Shown in pieces: positions 1-6,200 of a DNA stretch of 11,448 bases. The translations under genes were made by a program, and so were the position numbers. The DNA is taken from assembly GCA_958453935.1 (NCBI GenBank), contig CAUDZT010000069.1, forward strand, positions 1 through 11,448, written 5' to 3'. The stretch comes from an uncultured Collinsella sp. (lineage in GTDB: Bacteria; Actinomycetota; Coriobacteriia; Coriobacteriales; Coriobacteriaceae). How positions within the stretch are numbered: the first letter of the stretch is position 1; every line of letters starts with the position of its first letter. The notes below the pieces were generated by a model. That model had not been told where the DNA came from. It did no database searches and saw nothing but the letters and a program-made list of their open reading frames with translations.

Positions 1-75
1 GTGCGAGCCAGGACTGTCCGAGCAGGCGACCTTATATATTTGCCCTCCCCGGGGCTCCTCGCCAGTCCCCCTCAG
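1..75. other. Left-edge non-coding stretch downstream of the UPF0210 gene
   Basis: This is 75 bp between the window edge and the stop codon of the UPF0210-family gene. No gene is supported here. It contains a small GGAC-T-GTCC palindrome near 11-19 and, read on the minus strand, a TATATAA stretch near 33-39 that could be part of a promoter for a gene beyond the edge. Neither is strong enough to call. Confidence 0.3.
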
Positions 76-1440
76 CTAGTTCTTCAGCGAGTTCAGCGGC
101 GCCGGGAAACGTCCACCGCGGTGGGCAAGCACGGTGCCGGCGTTGGGGTTCACCGGCATGATGGGTGCACGGCCGAACAGGCCGCCGTACTCGACGCAGT
201 CACCCACGCCCTTGCCGATGGCGGGAATCACGCGGACGGCCGTGGTCTTGTTGTTGATGACGCCGATGGCCATCTCGTCGGCGATGATGCCGGCGATGGT
301 CTCGACCGGGGTGTCGCCGGGGATGGCGATCATGTCCAGGCCGACGGAGCACACGCAGGTCATGGCCTCGAGCTTCTCGAGCGAAAGCGCACCGGCTTCG
401 ACGGCGGCGATCATGCCGGCGTCCTCGGACACGGGGATGAAAGCGCCGGAGAGACCGCCCACGCTGGAGCTGGCCATGACGCCGCCCTTCTTGACGGCAT
501 CGTTGAGCATGGCGAGCGCGCAGGTCGTGCCCGGGCCACCGCAGGTGCCCACGCCGATGATCTCGAGGATGCGCGCGACGGAGTCGCCGATGGCAGGCGT
601 GGGAGCCAGCGACAGGTCGACGATGCCCTTCTCGACACCCAGGCGATGGGCGGCCTCGCGGCTCATGAGCTCGCCGGCACGGGTGATCTTAAAGGCGGTC
701 TGCTTAATCTTTTCGGCGACTTCCATCATCGATGCGGAATCGGGCAGCGTCTCCAGGGCTGCGGCCATAACGCCGGGGCCCGAGACGCCTACGTTGATGA
801 CGGCGTCGGCCTCGCCACCGCCGTGGACGGCGCCCGCCATAAACGGGGAGTCCTCGACCATGTTAGCAAAGCAGACAAACTTGGAAGCGCCGACGGAATC
901 CTGGTCGGCCGTGAGTTTAGCGGCATCGATGATGGTCTGGGCGGCCATAAGCACGGCGTCCATGTTGATGCCGGCGCGCAGGCTGGCGACGTTGACACTG
1001 GAGCAGACACGGCTCGTGGTGGCGAGCGCCTGGGGGATGGACTGGATGACGCGGCGGTCGGCGTCGCCGATGCCCTTCTGGACGAGTGCGGAGAAGCCGC
1101 CCAGGTAATCGATGCCGAGCGTCTCGGCCGCGCGGTCGAGGGCATGCGCGATGGGGGTGAGGTCCTCATCCTTGCAGCACGCGGCGATCTGCGCCACCGG
1201 GGTGACGGAAACGCGCTTGTTGACAATGGGGATACCGTACTCGCGCTCGAGGTTCTCGGCGGTCTCGACCAGATGCTCAGCCGTGTGCGTCACATGGTCG
1301 TAGATCTTCGTGCACATGCGGTCGAGGTTCTCGTCACCGCAACCCATGAGCGAAACACCCATGGTGATGGTCCTGATGTCGAGGTTCTGTTCCTCAACCA
1401 TGCCGCGGGTTTCCGCGATTTCTGCGGGCGTGATCGCCAT
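76..1440 (-). CDS. UPF0210 / PFL (DUF711) family protein, function unknown
   Basis: A 454-residue protein whose length is typical of the UPF0210 (DUF711, 'PFL family') proteins. Members adopt a pyruvate-formate-lyase-like alpha/beta barrel but have no established reaction. Visible family features are an N-terminal ITMGVSLMGCGDEN stretch (about 25-38), the glycine-rich HGGGEADAVINVGVSGPG block (206-223), GTCGGPGTTCALAMLNDAVKKGG (298-320), SSSVGGLSGAFIPVSED (324-340) and the C-terminal RAPIMPVNPNAGT (424-436). No signal peptide or membrane segment is seen, so it is probably cytosolic. I chose the ATG at 1440 because a TAGGAG Shine-Dalgarno lies 7 nt upstream and family members begin near this point; the frame stays open for 19 more codons, but those run into a hairpin. 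In many genomes this gene follows a small ACT-domain (UPF0237) gene. Here the upstream neighbour is metH, 108 bp away, with no ACT gene visible. Family assignment is confident; function is not. Confidence 0.9.
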   Translation of the reverse strand: MAITPAEIAETRGMVEEQNLDIRTITMGVSLMGCGDENLDRMCTKIYDHVTHTAEHLVETAENLEREYGIPIVNKRVSVTPVAQIAACCKDEDLTPIAHALDRAAETLGIDYLGGFSALVQKGIGDADRRVIQSIPQALATTSRVCSSVNVASLRAGINMDAVLMAAQTIIDAAKLTADQDSVGASKFVCFANMVEDSPFMAGAVHGGGEADAVINVGVSGPGVMAAALETLPDSASMMEVAEKIKQTAFKITRAGELMSREAAHRLGVEKGIVDLSLAPTPAIGDSVARILEIIGVGTCGGPGTTCALAMLNDAVKKGGVMASSSVGGLSGAFIPVSEDAGMIAAVEAGALSLEKLEAMTCVCSVGLDMIAIPGDTPVETIAGIIADEMAIGVINNKTTAVRVIPAIGKGVGDCVEYGGLFGRAPIMPVNPNAGTVLAHRGGRFPAPLNSLKN

Positions 1441-1447
1441 CCTTGCG

Positions 1448-1453
1448 CTCCTA
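1448..1453 (-). promoter_or_regulatory. Ribosome binding site deciding the UPF0210 start
   Basis: The minus strand reads TAGGAG 7 nt before the ATG at 1440. The longer in-frame alternative starting at 1497 has no such site and begins inside the hairpin stem, so this site fixes the start. Confidence 0.75.
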
Positions 1454-1485
1454 TCTGCCAAAACGAGCATAGTCTTATCTATTCT

Positions 1486-1523
1486 AACGTGCCGCACGTG
1501 CCAAGTGGCGCGTGCGGCACGTT
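1486..1523 (-). terminator. Long hairpin between metH and the UPF0210 gene, probable terminator
   Basis: A 13-bp perfect stem pairs AACGTGCCGCACG (1486-1498) with 1511-1523. The apex can also pair (GCCA with TGGC), giving almost 18 bp. It lies 25 bp past the metH stop codon in the direction of metH transcription. The minus strand after the stem reads AGAATAGAT, with no clear U-tract, so it is a weak intrinsic terminator by that criterion. It may be factor-assisted or a processing or attenuation structure. It lies 45 bp before the UPF0210 start, so that gene may depend on readthrough or on a promoter close to the hairpin. Confidence 0.5.
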
Positions 1524-1548
1524 TTGGTGCTCGGTTGTTTCCGTTGTG

Positions 1549-4107
1549 TTACTTCCCAAAGACCTCTTCGGCGATACGAGCGCTCTCGGCGGCGTCCTTG
1601 GCGTAGTAGTCCGCGCCGATTTGCTTGGCGTATTCGGGGGTGAGCACGGCGCCGCCCACGATGATCTTGACGCCCGGAACCTCGGCATGGAGCAACTTGA
1701 TGGTCTCTTCCATGGCGACGACCGTGGTGGTCATAAGCGCCGAGAGGCCGACGAGCTTGATGTCACGCTCCTGCACGGTCTTGAGCACTTCTTGCGGGTC
1801 GACATCGCGGCCTAGGTCAAAGACGGTGTAGCCGTAGTTATCGAGCAGCATCTTGACGATGTTCTTGCCGATATCGTGGATGTCGCCCTTGACGGTGGCC
1901 ACGCAGATCTTACCCTTGTCGGCAATCTCGCCGGCGGGCATCAGGCGCTTGATGGTGTCGAAGCCCACGCGTGCGGCTTCGGCCGAGGCCATGAGTTGCG
2001 GCAAGAAGAACTTGCCCTGGTCAAAGAGGACGCCCACCTCGTCGAGGGCGGGGATAAAGTGGTTGTTGATAAGGTCCATGGCGTCGTGGTCTGCCAGCAG
2101 ACGCTCGGTCTCGGCAGCGATCTCGCCTTTGCGGCCCGAGACGACCATGCGACGAATCGGGTCGTCGTTGCCGTCGGTGCCGGCGGTGCCGGCAGCGGGC
2201 ACGGTGTCGGTCGATGCGGCCTGAGCTGCTGCCGGGTTGGCGGCGATCTTATACGGATCGGTCCAGCCGGCATAGCGCTCGATGTATCCGGTCGAGCCCT
2301 CGTCCTCAACGCTCAGGACGCGATAGCTGTAGACGGTGTCCATAAAGCGCTTGGAGCCCGGGTTCATGATGGGGGCATCGAGGCCCGCGCCAAAGGCGGC
2401 GGCCAAAAAGACCGAGCCCAGCAGCGGGCGGGCAGGCAGACCAAAGCTGATGTTCGACACGCCGAGCGCGCATTTGACGCCCAGGCGCTCCTTGCACAGG
2501 GACATGGCGCGCAGGATCTGCTCGGCCTGGCGTTGATTGGTCGAGGCGGTCATGACCAGGCAGTCGATGAGGATACGGTCCGGGCCGATGCCGTAGCGGG
2601 CAGCCTCGGCCACGATGCGCTCGGCGATGGCAAAGCGGGCCTCGGCGGTATCGGGGATGCCGCCTTCGTCGAGCGTAAGGCCGACAACGTTGGTGCCGTA
2701 GTGGGCGACCAGCGGGAAGATCTCGTCCATGATCTGCTGCTTGCCGTTGACCGAGTTGATGATGGGCTTGCCGGCGTAGCGACGTACGGCGGCCTCGACG
2801 GCGGCGGGGTCGGTGGAGTCGATCTGCAGCGGCAGCAGCGTGGAGCCTTGGAGCTGCTCGGTGGCCTGTTGGATAATCTTGACCTCGTCGATCTCGGGCA
2901 GGCCCACGTTGACGTCCAGGATGTCGGCGCCCTGCTCCTGCTGGCTGATGCCCTGGCTCACCACGTAGTCCAGGTCGCCGTCGCGCAGGGCCTGCTGCAG
3001 GCGCTTTTTGCCGGTGGGGTTGATGCGCTCGCCGATGACGGCGATCTTGTGGCCGTCGCAGGGGAGGTCCACCACGGTCTGGGCGCTTGTGACCGACATG
3101 CTGGGCTTGCGGTGGCGCGGACTGGGCGTGTGGTTATCGATAAGCGTGCGCAGCGCTGCCATGTGCGCCGGCGTGGTGCCGCAGCAGCCGCCCACGACGC
3201 TTACGCCGTCCTCAATCATACCGGCGACGGCCACGGCGTACTCGGGCGCCTGGATATCAAAGACGGTGTTGCCGTCGTCGTCCACGTGGGGCAGTCCTGC
3301 GTTGGCCTGCACCATAACGGGCTTGTCCGTAACGGTGAGCATGCGAGCGGCGAGTCCTCGGAGCTCGGCCGGTCCCTGGCTGCAGTTGATGCCCAGGACG
3401 TCGGCGCCGATCGCGTCGAGCGTGATGGCAGCGACCTCGGGACTCGTGCCCAGGAAGGTGCGGCCGTCTTCCTCAAAGGTCATGGTGGCAAAAACGGGCA
3501 GGTCGGAGTTCTCGCGGCAGGCGAGGACGGCAGCCTTGATCTCGGCTAGGTCGGTCATGGTTTCGATAATAAAGAGGTCCACGCCCGCGGCGACGCCGGC
3601 GCGCACCTCCTCGGCAAAGAGGTCGTAGGCCTCGTCAAAGCTCAGGGTGCCCAGGGGACGAAGCAGCGCGCCGATGGGGCCGATGTCACCGGCGACATAG
3701 CCCGCGCCGGCCGCGCGGGCGCGGGCGACGGCGGCGGCAAAGACATCGGCCACGGTGGCGGCGCCGTCGAGTTTGTGGGCGTTCGCGCCAAAGGTGTTGG
3801 CGGTGATCACGTCGCATCCGGCCTCGACGTATTGGCGCTGGATGTCGGTGATGACTCGGGGCTCCTCAAAGTTGAGCAGCTCGGGCAGGGCGCCGGCCTT
3901 CATGCCGGCCGCCTGCAGCATGGTACCCATGCCGCCGTCGAACAGCAGGTGTCCGGTGCCCTTGATGGCGGCGCGCAGACGATCGTCCTTAATGCGAAGG
4001 TCGTCGATCGTGCGCGTCTTGTATACAGCGCCATTACGGCGTGCGGCATCAACGGGTGCCGCCAGCGCGGCACCGTCCAGATCATGAGTGATAAGCGGAG
4101 TAAACAT
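1549..4107 (-). CDS. metH: Cobalamin-dependent methionine synthase (MetH) lacking the activation domain
   Basis: An 852-residue protein transferring a methyl group from 5-methyl-THF to homocysteine through cobalamin in the cytosol. The homocysteine methyltransferase module (about 52-325) has FDGGMGTML at 56-64 and the zinc-binding Cys set C242, C308 and C309 (INCSQGP; GGCCGTT). The pterin-binding module (about 352-615) has GERINPTGKKR and ILDVNVG. The helical cobalamin cap (about 650-728) is followed by the cobalamin-binding Rossmann module, with DIHDIGK at 742-748 (H744 the axial ligand), GLSALMTTT at 787-795 and VGGA at 817-820. The protein stops there; the roughly 330-residue SAM-binding reactivation domain of E. 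coli MetH (about 1227 residues) is absent and is encoded by the gene just upstream. Two oddities are a roughly 45-residue N-terminal extension and an Ala/Thr/Gly-rich linker (622-648). The start is supported by TTAGGAG 6 nt upstream. The gap to the upstream stop is 9 bp, suggesting translational coupling. Confidence 0.96.
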   Translation of the reverse strand: MFTPLITHDLDGAALAAPVDAARRNGAVYKTRTIDDLRIKDDRLRAAIKGTGHLLFDGGMGTMLQAAGMKAGALPELLNFEEPRVITDIQRQYVEAGCDVITANTFGANAHKLDGAATVADVFAAAVARARAAGAGYVAGDIGPIGALLRPLGTLSFDEAYDLFAEEVRAGVAAGVDLFIIETMTDLAEIKAAVLACRENSDLPVFATMTFEEDGRTFLGTSPEVAAITLDAIGADVLGINCSQGPAELRGLAARMLTVTDKPVMVQANAGLPHVDDDGNTVFDIQAPEYAVAVAGMIEDGVSVVGGCCGTTPAHMAALRTLIDNHTPSPRHRKPSMSVTSAQTVVDLPCDGHKIAVIGERINPTGKKRLQQALRDGDLDYVVSQGISQQEQGADILDVNVGLPEIDEVKIIQQATEQLQGSTLLPLQIDSTDPAAVEAAVRRYAGKPIINSVNGKQQIMDEIFPLVAHYGTNVVGLTLDEGGIPDTAEARFAIAERIVAEAARYGIGPDRILIDCLVMTASTNQRQAEQILRAMSLCKERLGVKCALGVSNISFGLPARPLLGSVFLAAAFGAGLDAPIMNPGSKRFMDTVYSYRVLSVEDEGSTGYIERYAGWTDPYKIAANPAAAQAASTDTVPAAGTAGTDGNDDPIRRMVVSGRKGEIAAETERLLADHDAMDLINNHFIPALDEVGVLFDQGKFFLPQLMASAEAARVGFDTIKRLMPAGEIADKGKICVATVKGDIHDIGKNIVKMLLDNYGYTVFDLGRDVDPQEVLKTVQERDIKLVGLSALMTTTVVAMEETIKLLHAEVPGVKIIVGGAVLTPEYAKQIGADYYAKDAAESARIAEEVFGK

Positions 4108-4113
4108 CGATGG

Positions 4114-4120
4114 CTCCTAA
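4114..4120 (-). promoter_or_regulatory. Ribosome binding site of metH overlapping the upstream stop codon
   Basis: The minus strand reads TTAGGAG, 6 nt before the metH ATG. The TAG inside it is the stop codon of the upstream activation-domain gene, so termination and initiation are intimately linked. It supports the ATG at 4107 and therefore the N-terminal extension of MetH. Confidence 0.75.
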
Positions 4121-4905
4121 TGGCTGGAATAGCAGGTGGTGTGGGCGGCGCGGAAGCGGCAGTGCTCACGCATGCGGCAGATATTGCAGGTGGGGCGGCT
4201 CTGGGCGTCGTGGACTTCGCCGTCAAACAGACCAATCACCGCGGTCACGCTCTTGGTGGGCATGAGCAGGCTGGTCGGCGTGACGGTAAGCCCGATGAGC
4301 CGCGTGGCGTTGAGCGCATTCACGATTGAACGCTGGGCCGTAAGCGGGCAGTCGCCATAGCCGGGACTGAAGCGCCAGTTACCGGCGAGTCCGTGTGCGG
4401 CGGCCGCAGCCTTGACCTGCTGGTCCATCTGCTCGACGGCGGCTTCTACATAGGCAGAGCATGCGGCGTCGAGCACGGCTCCCTCCAGGGGCTGCTGGGC
4501 TCCCGTGGTGCGCAGACGACGCTCGGCGTCCATGCCGAGTGTGCATGCTATGAGCGCGGCAAAGCGGGCGTCTTTGAGATGGCGATAGATATCGCGACCA
4601 CGCAGCTCAACGTTGGTGCCGACCAAGCGAATGCAAGGCTCTCCCTGCTCGTCCACGCCCATGGCATCGATGGCAAATGCGCGGCGCACGCCACGGGGCT
4701 CAATGTCCAGTTCCAGACGCTCAACGACAAGCTCAATACGCTGCGACAGCTCGGGCTCAATCTGCTGACCGCCGTAGCCCAGATAGCGCAGCATCTCGGC
4801 ACGATCGACGCGGGGATGGTGGGCATCATCGATACGATAAAGCGCCGGCGACGCAAGGTCGGCCGGCACTTCGACAGCGGTTGTATCGATGTGCGGTTTT
4901 TCCAT
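4117..4905 (-). CDS. Stand-alone MetH activation-domain protein (cobalamin reactivation)
   Basis: A 262-residue protein resembling the methionine synthase activation domain (Met_synt_B12). That domain binds S-adenosylmethionine and drives reductive methylation of oxidised cob(II)alamin on MetH. The diagnostic stretch is RFSPGYGDCPL at 178-188, matching the family's R-x-x-P-G-Y SAM-binding motif. An N-terminal region (about 22-60) carries the ALYRIDDAHHPRVDRAEMLRYLGY segment. The C-terminus has a cysteine cluster (C240, C243, C249, with C258 further on), which may bind metal or a cluster; this is inference. Free-standing activation proteins paired with a truncated MetH are known, for example in Thermotoga maritima. 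Its ATG overlaps the metF TAA by one base (TAATG). The Shine-Dalgarno is poor, so coupling to metF translation is likely. It has no signal peptide or membrane segment. The context, between metF and metH, makes the role nearly certain. Confidence 0.9.
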   Translation of the reverse strand: MEKPHIDTTAVEVPADLASPALYRIDDAHHPRVDRAEMLRYLGYGGQQIEPELSQRIELVVERLELDIEPRGVRRAFAIDAMGVDEQGEPCIRLVGTNVELRGRDIYRHLKDARFAALIACTLGMDAERRLRTTGAQQPLEGAVLDAACSAYVEAAVEQMDQQVKAAAAAHGLAGNWRFSPGYGDCPLTAQRSIVNALNATRLIGLTVTPTSLLMPTKSVTAVIGLFDGEVHDAQSRPTCNICRMREHCRFRAAHTTCYSSH

Positions 4906-5777
4906 TACCCCAAGCGCTCCATAATGGTTGCGGCGATTGCAGGACGGTTCATAGTGTACAGGTGCAGACCGGCGGCACCGTGCTCCTTAAGGTCGCAAAG
5001 CTGACGGGCGGCATAATCTACACCGGCTGCCTGCAGACTCTCGGGGTCGTTCTCGTACTTGGCGAGAATCTTGATGACGGGGGAGGGCAGTGACGCGCCG
5101 CACATAAATACCATGCGGCTGATCTGCGACTTGCCCATAAACGGCATGATACCTGCGGTAATGGGCACGGTGATGCCGGCCTTGTCGGCAAGCTCGCGAA
5201 AACGATAGAAGCACTCGTTATCAAAGAAGAGCTGCGTCACAAAGAAGCTCGCGCCGGCGTCCTGTTTTTGCTTGAGGTGTTCGACCGAGAGGTTGAGATC
5301 CTCGCAGGCAATGTGGCCCTCGGGGTAGGCTGCGGCACCCACGCAAAAGCCGGCGTCGACGAGCTCGGGGATGAGGTCGCGGGCGTAGGCGTAGTCGGAG
5401 GCGGGCTTGTCGTCCTCGGTCGCGCCGGCAGGGAGATCGCCACGCAGGGCCAGGATGTTTTCCACGCCGGCGGTGCGGTACTCATCGATCTTGGCGGCGA
5501 TATCGGCGTGGGTACGGCCCACACAGGTGAGGTGCGCCACCGAGGGCGTATCGAATTCGCTCGTAATCATATGCGCGATGGGGGCGGTGGTGGCGCCGTT
5601 GCCCGAGCCGCCAGCCGAGCAGGTGACCGAGACAAAGCTCGGCGAAAGCTTGCACAGATTGCCTGCCACTTCGCGAGCCGTGTCGAGGGTAAGCTCGCCC
5701 TTGGGCGGGAACATCTCAAACGAAACGGGTGCAGTGCCCTGGGATGCTGCCTGCTTAAAAACCTCGTCGACGCGCAT
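4905..5777 (-). CDS. metF: 5,10-methylenetetrahydrofolate reductase (MetF)
   Basis: A 290-residue, full-length single-domain MTHFR that reduces 5,10-methylene-THF to 5-methyl-THF with FAD, supplying the methyl donor for the downstream methionine synthase. Visible motifs are SFEMFPPKG at 19-27 (E21 at the position of the catalytic Glu), VTCSAGGSG at 51-59, HLTCVGRTHADI at 82-93, NILALRGDLP at 107-116 (D114 near the flavin N1/N5), ASFFVTQLFFD at 176-186, ITAGIMPFMG at 206-215 and HLYTMNRP at 272-279. There is no C-terminal regulatory domain, as is usual for bacterial MetF. I chose the ATG at 5777 over an in-frame ATG 21 codons upstream because AAAGGAG sits 6 nt before it and homology begins right after it. 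It is the first gene of a metF-activator-metH operon and shares one base with the next gene. Confidence 0.95.
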   Translation of the reverse strand: MRVDEVFKQAASQGTAPVSFEMFPPKGELTLDTAREVAGNLCKLSPSFVSVTCSAGGSGNGATTAPIAHMITSEFDTPSVAHLTCVGRTHADIAAKIDEYRTAGVENILALRGDLPAGATEDDKPASDYAYARDLIPELVDAGFCVGAAAYPEGHIACEDLNLSVEHLKQKQDAGASFFVTQLFFDNECFYRFRELADKAGITVPITAGIMPFMGKSQISRMVFMCGASLPSPVIKILAKYENDPESLQAAGVDYAARQLCDLKEHGAAGLHLYTMNRPAIAATIMERLG

Positions 5778-5783
5778 ATCGTG

Positions 5784-5790
5784 CTCCTTT
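5784..5790 (-). promoter_or_regulatory. Ribosome binding site deciding the metF start
   Basis: AAAGGAG on the minus strand, with 6 nt of spacing to the ATG at 5777. It is the strongest Shine-Dalgarno of the operon and rules out the longer frame that begins at 5840. Confidence 0.8.
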
Positions 5791-5861
5791 AGATATTTAG
5801 TGCGATGTATTGTAAGGATTCTACAGCACCACTGTATCACGGTGGAGTTTTACTCGCTATC

Positions 5862-5903
5862 TAGGGATACCAATCAAAGATGCCTTGCTATCGGCATTCC
5901 CTA
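5862..5903. repeat. Nested inverted repeat in the metF leader region
   Basis: The outer arms are TAGGGA (5862-5867) and TCCCTA (5898-5903). The inner arms ATGCC (5880-5884) and GGCAT (5893-5897) stack directly on the 3' outer arm, leaving a 12-nt bulge on one side. The arms are short, so this is only suggestive of a folded leader or a protein-binding site. Confidence 0.35.
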
Positions 5904-5937
5904 TAACAACGCAGCTCATTGGGTGCGGGGTTATAAA

Positions 5938-5965
5938 GACTGGTATCTGATGCGAAATACCAGTC
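5938..5965. repeat. 9-bp inverted repeat (hairpin A)
   Basis: GACTGGTAT (5938-5946) pairs perfectly with ATACCAGTC (5957-5965) around a 10-nt loop. Its last three bases are also the first three of the next inverted repeat, so the two hairpins compete. It could equally be a dyad operator, since the GGTAT half-site recurs on the minus strand near 5867-5871. Confidence 0.6.
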
Positions 5966-5989
5966 AATTTAGCCCCGTCCTAAATTGAC
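5963..5989. repeat. 10-bp inverted repeat (hairpin B), overlapping hairpin A
   Basis: GTCAATTTAG (5963-5972) pairs perfectly with CTAAATTGAC (5980-5989) around the 7-nt loop CCCCGTC. No U-tract follows on either strand, so it is not an intrinsic terminator. The perfect AT-rich arms with a GC loop fit an operator or a regulatory RNA stem. Confidence 0.6.
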
Positions 5990-6083
5990 TACCCTTAAAC
6001 CATGCGGGGAGGTCTGCAATTTATACAGTTCATTGGCTGTTAAGGGTGGCAATACTGCCGCGATGCGGTAACCTCATTGATTG

Positions 6084-6121
6084 GTTTCGCGACAGCAACA
6101 CAACGGTAATGTCGCGGAAAC
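6084..6121. repeat. 11-bp inverted repeat with 11-nt periodic boxes upstream of glnN
   Basis: GTTTCGCGACA (6084-6094) pairs with 6110-6121, with one bulged G. The same stretch can be read as four 5-mers exactly 11 nt apart: GTTTC, GCAAC, GTAAT and GAAAC at 6084, 6095, 6106 and 6117. That layout resembles the actinobacterial GlnR box (gTnAC-n6-GaAAC repeated). It ends 79 bp before the glutamine synthetase start. Confidence 0.45.
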
Positions 6122-6160
6122 ACGGCGAGCCTAAGCTATGACTCGTTCGTTAGTAATCAA

Positions 6161-6179
6161 CACCGCTTCTCACGCGGTG
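6161..6179 (+). repeat. Small leader hairpin just before the glnN ribosome binding site
   Basis: CACCGC (6161-6166) pairs with GCGGTG (6174-6179) around a 7-nt loop. It ends 8 nt before the Shine-Dalgarno of glnN. It could stabilise the 5' leader, but it does not sequester the ribosome binding site. Confidence 0.4.
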
Positions 6180-6187
6180 CCGATACG

Positions 6188-6194
6188 AAGGGAG
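6188..6194 (+). promoter_or_regulatory. Ribosome binding site deciding the glnN start
   Basis: AAGGGAG lies 6 nt before the ATG at 6201. An in-frame ATG 21 codons earlier (6138) has no comparable site, and its extra residues overlap the leader hairpin. Confidence 0.75.
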
Positions 6195-6200
6195 TTCCGT

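Larger units (their letters stand above)
5778..6200. other. Divergent metF / glnN intergenic region rich in inverted repeats
   Basis: 423 bp between the divergent starts of metF and glnN with no convincing gene. It is clearly more A/T-rich than the flanking genes and must hold both promoters, but I found no confident -35/-10 pair. A weak candidate for metF is TATAAC on the minus strand near 5930-5935. It contains at least seven inverted repeats, of which five are listed separately. The other two are an 8-10-bp long-range stem, ACCCTTAA (5991-5998) with TTAAGGGT (6040-6047), and a small TACAG-N5-CTGTA dyad (5822-5836). I looked for cobalamin and SAM riboswitch signatures on the metF side and for a tRNA-like or glutamine leader on the glnN side, and recognised none. 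Confidence 0.7.

Noticed and set aside
1..1815. A 604-codon open frame on the plus strand across the left end
   Set aside because: It lies antisense to the UPF0210 gene and the metH 3' end. High GC at third positions removes stops on the opposite strand; the product is a Gly/Ala/His/Asp-rich shadow with no motifs.
1876..3549. A 557-codon plus-strand open frame inside metH
   Set aside because: It is antisense to a gene with clear catalytic motifs. Its composition is a mirror of GC-rich coding sequence and it has no ribosome binding site or recognisable domain.
5778..5840. Longer metF start at 5840
   Set aside because: The 21 additional residues are unlike MetF N-termini, and the strong AAAGGAG at 5784-5790 points to the ATG at 5777.
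5778..6000. Cobalamin or SAM riboswitch upstream of metF
   Set aside because: I looked for the conserved B12 box (GCCACTG) and the SAM-I core. Only a one-mismatch ACCACTG occurs near 5829-5835, as part of a small dyad, with none of the surrounding conserved elements.
6138..6200. Longer glnN start at 6138
   Set aside because: The extra 21 residues are not part of the family N-terminus, have no Shine-Dalgarno, and overlap a leader hairpin. The ATG at 6201 has AAGGGAG 6 nt upstream.
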